NCBI RefSeq assembly: GCF_000312545.1
Contig: NZ_HE997540.1
Coordinates: 70,128-127,445, forward strand
DNA length: 57,318 nucleotides
Source of the DNA: Bartonella senegalensis OS02
Lineage (GTDB): Bacteria > Pseudomonadota > Alphaproteobacteria > Rhizobiales > Rhizobiaceae
Reading direction: 5' to 3'
In this document: positions 51,501 to 57,318 of the stretch, piece after piece
Layout of the letters: every line of letters starts with the position of its first letter
How positions within the stretch are numbered: position 1 is the stretch's first letter
Notes under the pieces: model-generated
What the model was told of the DNA's origin: nothing
The model's database searches: none
The model's input: only the letters and a program-made list of their open reading frames with translations
Program-made: the position numbers and the translations under genes

Positions 51501-53486
51501 ATGATCTTTAAAAATAAAACAGCTTATGCAGAAGGTGAGCAAGAAAAACTCTCTTTTCTTACTCATATTACGTGGGATAATGCTGATCAAGGAAATGAAA
51601 AAAATCAATTTAAAGGTGCCAAACTCATACAAGAGTTTGTCAAACATCTTCCGCATAAACCAGGCGTTTATCGGATGGTTGATGAAAATGGTGAAATTCT
51701 CTATGTTGGCAAAGCACGTAATCTTAAAAAACGTGTCTCAAACTATACACGTGAACAGGGACATAATAACCGTATCACCCGCATGATTCGTGCGACATCT
51801 CATATGGAATTTGTCGTTACTCATACAGAAACAGAAGCGCTCCTCTTGGAGGCTAATCTCATTAAAAGGTTGCATCCACGTTTTAATGTGTTACTACGTG
51901 ATGATAAAAGCTTTCCTTATATCATTATTACTGATGATCATCGTGCACCCGCACTTTACAAACATCGCGGCGCCCGAACACGAAAAGCCCATTATTTTGG
52001 TCCTTTTGCTTCTTCGAGCGCTGTTACACAAACAATCAATGTTTTGCAACGCGCTTTTTTATTACGCACCTGTACGGATTCAGTTCTTGAAAACCGTACA
52101 CGTCCTTGTTTGCTTTACCAAATCAAGCGGTGTTCTGCGCCCTGTACGCATGAAATTAGTGACAGTGATTACAGAGAACTTGTTAAAGGAGCAAGATCTT
52201 TCCTTTCGGGAAAAAGCCAATCCGTTAAAAATGATATGGTTCAAGCTATGCATAAAGCTGCAGAAAATCTTGATTTTGAACAAGCGGCAGCCTATCGTGA
52301 TCGTTTATCGGCGCTCTCTCACATACAAAGTCATCAAGGCATTAATCCCCAAACAATAGAAGAAGCAGATGTCTTTGCAATTGCGCAAAAGGAAGGGATA
52401 ACCTGCATTCAAGTGTTCTTTTTCCGCATGGGGCAAAATTGGGGAAACAGAGCATATTTTCCTAAAGCAGATCCATCTTTTTCCAGTAGTGAAATTTTAG
52501 CAAGTTTCCTTGCCCAATTCTATGATGATAAGCCACTTCCAAAACTCATCCTTTTATCTGAATCCATTGAAGACAAGACACTTCTTGCAGAAGCATTCAG
52601 TCTAAAAGCAAATCGTAAAATATCCCTCTCTTTACCAAAACAAGGTGAACGCAAAACCTTGGTTAATCATGCCTATATCAATGCCCATGAAACACTTGGA
52701 CACAAACTTGCTGAAACAGCCACACATACAAAATTGTTTCAGGGTATTGCAGAAATATTTCAACTGCCTCATACCCCATGCCGTATAGAAATCTATGATA
52801 ATTCCCACATTATGGGGACAAATGCAGTAGGTGCGATGATTGTGGCAGGCCAAAATGGATTTATTAAAAATCAATATCGCAAATTCAATATTCGCTCAAC
52901 CGATATTACACCTGGCGATGACTTTGGCATGATGAAAGAAGTCATTAAACGAAGATTTTCACGCCTTATCAAAGAGCATGGTCTGCCTCATGAAAGCAAA
53001 AAAATACAAGGTAAAGATGATATTTCTTTCCCTACTTGGCCTGATCTTATTTTAATCGATGGAGGCAAAGGACAAATAAATAGTGTGCATACAATCTTAT
53101 CTGAATTAGGATTGGATAATTTTATTACGGTAGTGGGAATAGCTAAAGGTGTTGAACGTAAAGCGGGACGTGAACGTTTTTTTATAAAAGGAAAAACACC
53201 TTTTACACTTCCCCTACGCGACCCTATTTTGTATTTTTTACAACGTCTACGTGACGAAGCACATCGTTTTGCAATTGGAACTCACAGAGCAAAACGAAAA
53301 AAAGAAACATTGAAAAATCCGCTTGATGAAATCGAAAATATTGGTCCGACAAGAAAGCGTGCATTGCTTCATCATTTTGGAAGTGCTAAAGCCGTTGCCG
53401 GCGCCTCATTAGAAGATTTAACAAAAGTTATAGGAATTTCTCTCACGATTGCACAAAAAATTCACAACCATTTTAATGAAAAATAG
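51501..53486 (+). CDS. uvrC: Excinuclease ABC subunit C
   Basis: Makes both incisions in nucleotide excision repair. Domains in order: GIY-YIG nuclease ([27 protein letters not shown], about 55-80), a Cys-rich segment ([15 protein letters not shown]), the UVR domain for UvrB contact ([20 protein letters not shown]), the RNase H-like C-terminal endonuclease ([46 protein letters not shown]), and helix-hairpin-helix motifs at the end ([20 protein letters not shown]). 661 aa; the first ~40 residues are a nonconserved extension. It is followed by pgsA, the usual Rhizobiales pair. Confidence 0.96.
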   Translation: MIFKNKTAYAEGEQEKLSFLTHITWDNADQGNEKNQFKGAKLIQEFVKHLPHKPGVYRMVDENGEILYVGKARNLKKRVSNYTREQGHNNRITRMIRATSHMEFVVTHTETEALLLEANLIKRLHPRFNVLLRDDKSFPYIIITDDHRAPALYKHRGARTRKAHYFGPFASSSAVTQTINVLQRAFLLRTCTDSVLENRTRPCLLYQIKRCSAPCTHEISDSDYRELVKGARSFLSGKSQSVKNDMVQAMHKAAENLDFEQAAAYRDRLSALSHIQSHQGINPQTIEEADVFAIAQKEGITCIQVFFFRMGQNWGNRAYFPKADPSFSSSEILASFLAQFYDDKPLPKLILLSESIEDKTLLAEAFSLKANRKISLSLPKQGERKTLVNHAYINAHETLGHKLAETATHTKLFQGIAEIFQLPHTPCRIEIYDNSHIMGTNAVGAMIVAGQNGFIKNQYRKFNIRSTDITPGDDFGMMKEVIKRRFSRLIKEHGLPHESKKIQGKDDISFPTWPDLILIDGGKGQINSVHTILSELGLDNFITVVGIAKGVERKAGRERFFIKGKTPFTLPLRDPILYFLQRLRDEAHRFAIGTHRAKRKKETLKNPLDEIENIGPTRKRALLHHFGSAKAVAGASLEDLTKVIGISLTIAQKIHNHFNEK

Positions 53487-53561
53487 GCTTGTTTCATAAT
53501 CTTTGCCTTGTTACGTTTATAAAGTATATTGTAATTTCACAAAAAAATTGAAAATAGTTTT

Positions 53562-54143
53562 ATGAAAAATCATACTTTTTCTTTTCCAAATATTTTAACT
53601 TATGCACGGATTATTGCTGTGCCAATGGTTGTTGCGTGCTTTTTTTTAGAAGGACGACTGCAATCAAGCGATATTGCACGTTGGGCTGCCGTTTCTATTT
53701 TTGTGTTTGCATCTATTACTGACTTTCTTGATGGCTACCTTGCCCGTATTTGGGAACAAACATCCAATATCGGGCGCATGTTAGATCCTATTGCAGATAA
53801 ACTTCTTGTCTCTGCCTGTTTACTCTTACTTGCAGCAGACAGTACTATTGCGGGGTGGACATTATGGGCAGCTATTATTATTCTTTGTCGGGAAATTCTT
53901 GTATCAGGATTACGTGAATATTTGGCTGAACTGAAAGTCAGTGTTCCTGTCTCTCGTTTTGCAAAATGGAAAACTTTTGTACAAATGATAGCTATTATTT
54001 TTCTTTTAGCGGGACCAGCTGGCAATAAAATTATTCCTTATACAGTGGAATTTGGCATCACTATGTTGTGGATTTCTGCTCTTCTTACATTGTGGACAGG
54101 ATGGGATTATTTTCGCGCAGGTTTAAAACATGTCATCACATGA
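53562..54143 (+). CDS. pgsA: CDP-diacylglycerol-glycerol-3-phosphate 3-phosphatidyltransferase
   Basis: Inner-membrane enzyme that commits CDP-diacylglycerol to phosphatidylglycerol synthesis. The CDP-alcohol phosphotransferase motif with its metal-binding aspartates is DFLDGYLARIWEQTSNIGRMLDPIADKL. Several TM helices follow, and the length (193 aa) is normal. It lies 75 bp after uvrC on the same strand. moaD and moaE, which often follow in Rhizobiales, are absent; instead a terminator and the convergent ndk follow. Confidence 0.95.
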   Translation: MKNHTFSFPNILTYARIIAVPMVVACFFLEGRLQSSDIARWAAVSIFVFASITDFLDGYLARIWEQTSNIGRMLDPIADKLLVSACLLLLAADSTIAGWTLWAAIIILCREILVSGLREYLAELKVSVPVSRFAKWKTFVQMIAIIFLLAGPAGNKIIPYTVEFGITMLWISALLTLWTGWDYFRAGLKHVIT

Positions 54144-54196
54144 ACAGTGATAAATTCTGTATTCCTTATTTTTTAATCTATAACCTCATAAAAAAA

Positions 54197-54219
54197 TTCC
54201 AAAACAAGCTGTTTTGGAA
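54197..54219. terminator. Bidirectional terminator between pgsA and ndk
   Basis: A perfect 10-bp stem TTCCAAAACA / TGTTTTGGAA with a 3-nt loop, flanked by A-rich sequence on the left and TTTT on the right. It lies between two convergent genes (54 bp after the pgsA stop, 28 bp beyond the ndk stop) and can serve both. Confidence 0.88.
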
Positions 54220-54246
54220 TTTTCTACTTCTTAGATATGCTTTTTA

Positions 54247-54669
54247 TTAGCCAACAATTTCTACTTCGGAAAACCAAAAAGCGACCTCTGTCTTTGCCGT
54301 CTCAGCGCTATCCGAACCATGAACAGAATTTTCACCAATCGACAAAGCATGAACTTTACGAATTGTCCCTTCCTGTGCTTCTCCAGGATTTGTAGCCCCC
54401 ATCACTTCACGGTTTTTAGCTATTGCATTTTCGCCTTCTAAAACCTGCACAATGGTTGGACCAGAAGACATGAATTCAACTAATTCAGTAAAAAATGGAC
54501 GTTCTTTATGAACAGCATAAAATTTTTCAGCTTCACGTTGGCTCATCCACACACGTTTAGATGCGATAACACGCAGCCCCGCATCTTCAAGCATTTTTGT
54601 AATTGCACCTGTTAAATTACGACGTGTTGCATCTGGTTTAATCATTGAAAAAGTACGTTCTATAGCCAT
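54247..54669 (-). CDS. ndk: Nucleoside diphosphate kinase
   Basis: Balances nucleoside triphosphate pools by phosphotransfer through a histidine. The 140 residues start [23 protein letters not shown], include [33 protein letters not shown], and have the active-site histidine in [12 protein letters not shown]. It is transcribed alone, convergent with pgsA. Confidence 0.97.
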   Translation of the reverse strand: MAIERTFSMIKPDATRRNLTGAITKMLEDAGLRVIASKRVWMSQREAEKFYAVHKERPFFTELVEFMSSGPTIVQVLEGENAIAKNREVMGATNPGEAQEGTIRKVHALSIGENSVHGSDSAETAKTEVAFWFSEVEIVG

Positions 54670-55208
54670 TTGACCACCTTTATTTTATTATAAATATTAT
54701 CTGGCTCTATAGCGAGCAAGACGTCTCTTGCCAAGTGACTCTGAGAAAATCCGCACCAATTTTTAGAATTGTACAGTTTTGGGTTGATTTTAATAAAAAA
54801 TCTCAATTTAATGTATTGCCTCATCATAGATACAATAAATTGACGTATAATGATAAACTATCTCTCTTCAACTTGAATAAGAACCCCAAATAACGTAAGT
54901 TTTTCTCATTCAAGCCTTCTTATCTAGTGAATTCATCAAAATCATTCTCTCACACCACAAAGAGGCACATCGCAAAGAGGTTGGAGTGTGGGGATAGAAA
55001 CGCTTCAAGAAAGGACTAAAATGCCTCTCATAAACTGTTTCACTGTAAGAGCTGTTGCAACATTTTGAGCTGGCAAATAGAGGGTGTCAACTTGCACCAA
55101 GCATAATGACAGTGGTAGACAGTGGTATATAACGGCATACATACTTCACCTTCAAAAATTAAATCCACTTGCACTTATTTTTAAAATATGCAAGGGGGGT
55201 TTTTCATT
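54670..55208. other. Gene-free spacer between ndk and the ABC-F gene
   Basis: About 540 bp between divergent genes, no convincing frame. A short direct repeat GACAGTGGTA occurs twice, 12 bp apart, near 55109-55131. The stretch includes the ribosome site AAGGGGGG of the ABC-F gene just before its start. Confidence 0.5.
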
Positions 55209-57080
55209 ATGTTAGTGTTGAATGATATTACAATACGGATAGCTGGGCGTCTTTTAATTAGCCGTGCTAATATTGCTCTTCCTGCTGGTTCAAAAACTGG
55301 GTTTGTTGGCTGTAATGGCACAGGAAAATCAACTCTTTTTCGCGCCATTACAGGTGATATCTCACCTGAAAGTGGCGATATCCGCATACCCAAAGGTACA
55401 AAAATTGGTCAAGTTGCTCAAGAGGCACCTGCAAGCAAACATTCTTTGCTTGAAACTGTCTTAGCCGCCAACACAGAACGCACCAATCTTCTCCATGAAG
55501 CAGAAACCGCAACTGATCCTCTGCGTATTGCTGCCATTCATGCACGCTTAGCCGATATTGATGCCCATTCTGCAAAAGCACGCGCCGGAAAAATTCTCTC
55601 TGGTTTAGGATTTGATTCTCATACACACCAAAAACCGCTCTCATCCTTTTCCGGTGGATGGCGTATGCGAATTGCGCTAGCAGCCGTATTGTTTACTGAA
55701 CCGGATCTTTTACTCCTCGATGAACCAACAAATTATCTCGATATTGAAGGAACTCTCTGGCTCACCGAGTATGTGCGTCACTACCCCCATACAGTGATTA
55801 TCATCAGTCATGATCGCGATTTTTTAAATCATACAGTTAACTCTATCATGCATCTCGAAAATAACCAAATTAGTTTCTGGCGTGGTAATTATGATCAATT
55901 TGAACAACAAAAAGCTGAAGTTATTAAACTTCAACAAAAACAAATTGAAAAACAAGAAATGCAACAAAAACATATGGAAGATTTTATCATCCGTTTTCGT
56001 GCTAAAGCAAGTAAAGCACGACAAGCACAATCACGCCTTAAAGCGCTTGAAAAACTTAAGCCTCTTACAACATGGAAAATTCAAAATACTCAACCTTTTA
56101 TCTTTCCACAAGTAGAAAAGCCTGTGGCCTCCCCTATTCTTGCACTCTCAAACGTAAGTATCGGTTATGAAACAGGAAAGCCAATTTTAAAAGAATTAAA
56201 TTTAAGAATTGATAATAATGATCGTATCGCCCTCTTGGGTTCAAACGGAAATGGAAAATCAACTCTTGCTAAATTGCTCGCTGGTCGTCTAAAATCAGAA
56301 AAGGGAACAGTTACTCTTGCTCCACATCTGAAAATTGCTTTTTTTGCTCAACATCAACTTGATGATCTGAGACCTGAAGAAAATGCAATAGATCACATGC
56401 GTCCTCTTATGCCAGGAAAAGCAGACGCTAAAATACGCGCTGCAGTCGCTCGTATGGGAATATCAACGGAAAAAATGATGACAAAAGTCAAAGAGCTTTC
56501 AGGAGGTGAAAAAGTTCGCTTGCTTATGGGACTTACTGTTTTTGAAGGTCCCCATCTTCTTATTCTTGATGAACCAACCAATCACCTTGACATCGATAGC
56601 CGTCAAGAACTGATACATGCACTCAATCATTTTAATGGAGCAGTGATACTTATTGCCCATGACCGGCACCTTATTGAAGCAACAATGGATCGCTTATGGC
56701 TTGTAAAAAATAAAACTGTGCTTCCTTATGAAGGTGATATGCACACTTACCGTAAAGAGATTCTTGGACTTTCCCCCAAAAAAGAAACAAATGTATCTGT
56801 TAAAAAACAACTTTCCCCTTCTAAAAATGATCAACGAAAAAGCAACGCTCAAAAACGTGCTAGTCTTGCTCCATTACGCAAAAAAATAGCTGAAACTGAA
56901 GCATTGATAGAGCACCTTCATAAACAAATTACACGACTTGATGAAGAACTCATTTCTGTTTCTTTCCATAACAAAATACCTGAGAAAATAAAAGAACGTG
57001 CTAAAATAGCCCACAAATTAGAAGAAGCCGAAACGCTCTGGTTTGCATTATCTGATCAATATGAAACACAAATGATGTAA
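55209..57080 (+). CDS. ABC-F family ATPase (Uup/YheS-like)
   Basis: Soluble tandem ABC ATPase without membrane domains. Two nucleotide-binding domains: Walker A GCNGTGKSTL and signature LSSFSGGWRMRIALA with Walker B LLLLDEPTNYLD in the first; Walker A GSNGNGKSTL, signature VKELSGGEKVRLLM and LLILDEPTNHLD in the second. A charged linker (EQQKAEVIKLQQKQIEKQEMQ) and a C-terminal coiled-coil follow. ABC-F proteins act on the ribosome or in translation quality control. An ATG at 55188 is in frame, but ATG 55209 (MLVLNDITIRI) is behind a strong GGGGGG ribosome site and is preferred, giving 623 aa. Which subfamily it belongs to cannot be settled here. Confidence 0.94.
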   Translation: MLVLNDITIRIAGRLLISRANIALPAGSKTGFVGCNGTGKSTLFRAITGDISPESGDIRIPKGTKIGQVAQEAPASKHSLLETVLAANTERTNLLHEAETATDPLRIAAIHARLADIDAHSAKARAGKILSGLGFDSHTHQKPLSSFSGGWRMRIALAAVLFTEPDLLLLDEPTNYLDIEGTLWLTEYVRHYPHTVIIISHDRDFLNHTVNSIMHLENNQISFWRGNYDQFEQQKAEVIKLQQKQIEKQEMQQKHMEDFIIRFRAKASKARQAQSRLKALEKLKPLTTWKIQNTQPFIFPQVEKPVASPILALSNVSIGYETGKPILKELNLRIDNNDRIALLGSNGNGKSTLAKLLAGRLKSEKGTVTLAPHLKIAFFAQHQLDDLRPEENAIDHMRPLMPGKADAKIRAAVARMGISTEKMMTKVKELSGGEKVRLLMGLTVFEGPHLLILDEPTNHLDIDSRQELIHALNHFNGAVILIAHDRHLIEATMDRLWLVKNKTVLPYEGDMHTYRKEILGLSPKKETNVSVKKQLSPSKNDQRKSNAQKRASLAPLRKKIAETEALIEHLHKQITRLDEELISVSFHNKIPEKIKERAKIAHKLEEAETLWFALSDQYETQMM

Positions 57081-57318
57081 AAATAAACTCTTATCACTTA
57101 TAATATTTTTGCTTGATTGGGAACTCTAGGATAATAGCCATAAGCAAAAAATTCATGCCTGTCATAAAAATCATGGACCAAATGATAGAAGAAAAAACAC
57201 TCCCTCTAACGACCTAATAGAGAAAACCCTCACTCTCATCTGTTAGGAGAATAGATTGACATTCTGTCACAGAAAACTCTCTCATCGTTGATGTGTGCGC
57301 TGAGAAAAAAATGATCTC
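57081..57318. other. Right-edge non-coding sequence
   Basis: 238 bp after the ABC-F stop codon to the window edge. No open frame, tRNA or clear terminator hairpin is visible. A downstream gene may start beyond the edge. Confidence 0.4.

Noticed and set aside
51790-52359. 189-codon plus-strand frame
   Set aside because: It lies wholly inside uvrC in another frame, and the uvrC frame carries the family motifs.

Overview
The window looks like chromosomal DNA of an AT-rich, host-adapted member of the Rhizobiales, most probably Bartonella. This rests on protein family composition and gene order: NDUFA12 beside DUF2155, ntrY-ntrX-trkA, rirA, a fused ispDF, a pdh cluster with a lipoyl domain on E1-beta, and a nagZ-tat-serS-pcm-nlpD-yajC block. 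No database search was possible. I see no insertion sequence, prophage, CRISPR array or rRNA gene.

Layout. 1-5400: the start of tuf with its tRNA-Tyr/tRNA-Gly leader and a near-consensus promoter, then rlmB, a frameshifted rhomboid protease, DUF2155, NDUFA12 and gatB. 5400-9300: tig with tRNA-Leu upstream, and a frameshifted trmFO. 9300-14500: proteostasis block clpP-clpX-lon-hupB. 14600-20500: envelope-sensing operon ntrY-ntrX-trkA ending in a DXD glycosyltransferase. 20600-22800: rirA (iron regulator), ispDF (isoprenoid precursors; no standard start codon) and pncC/cinA. 22900-37050: a long minus-strand run, tpiA-secG-pyrG-kdsA-eno-[TM2 genes]-ftsB-pdhA-pdhB-pdhC-lpd-lipA-coq10, joining glycolysis, pyruvate dehydrogenase, lipoylation and quinone handling. 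37200-40700: ppiD followed by 1.6 kb with no convincing gene. 40700-49540: a minus-strand envelope and export block, nagZ-tatABC-serS-pcm-nlpD-yajC-Mth938-squalene/phytoene synthase family. 50200-57318: rlmJ, uvrC, pgsA, ndk and an ABC-F ATPase.

Main observations. (1) Four genes (rhomboid, trmFO, one TM2 gene, pcm) are each broken by what looks like exactly one missing base inside an A or T run. In every case adding one base restores a full-length family member. This is either assembly undercalling, recent decay, or rescue by polymerase or ribosome slippage. (2) ispDF has no ATG, GTG or TTG upstream of its nucleotide-binding motif and seems to start at ATT or ATC. (3) A unit of about 800 bp holding a TM2 gene plus ftsB has been tandemly duplicated; the extra ftsB has decayed to a fragment, and the younger-looking TM2 gene is flanked by inverted repeats of about 46 bp. 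(4) Several genes expected from conserved alphaproteobacterial gene order (scpAB, surE, secDF, moaDE, the trp/moa genes after ppiD, hfq after trkA) are absent from their usual places, as expected for a reduced genome.
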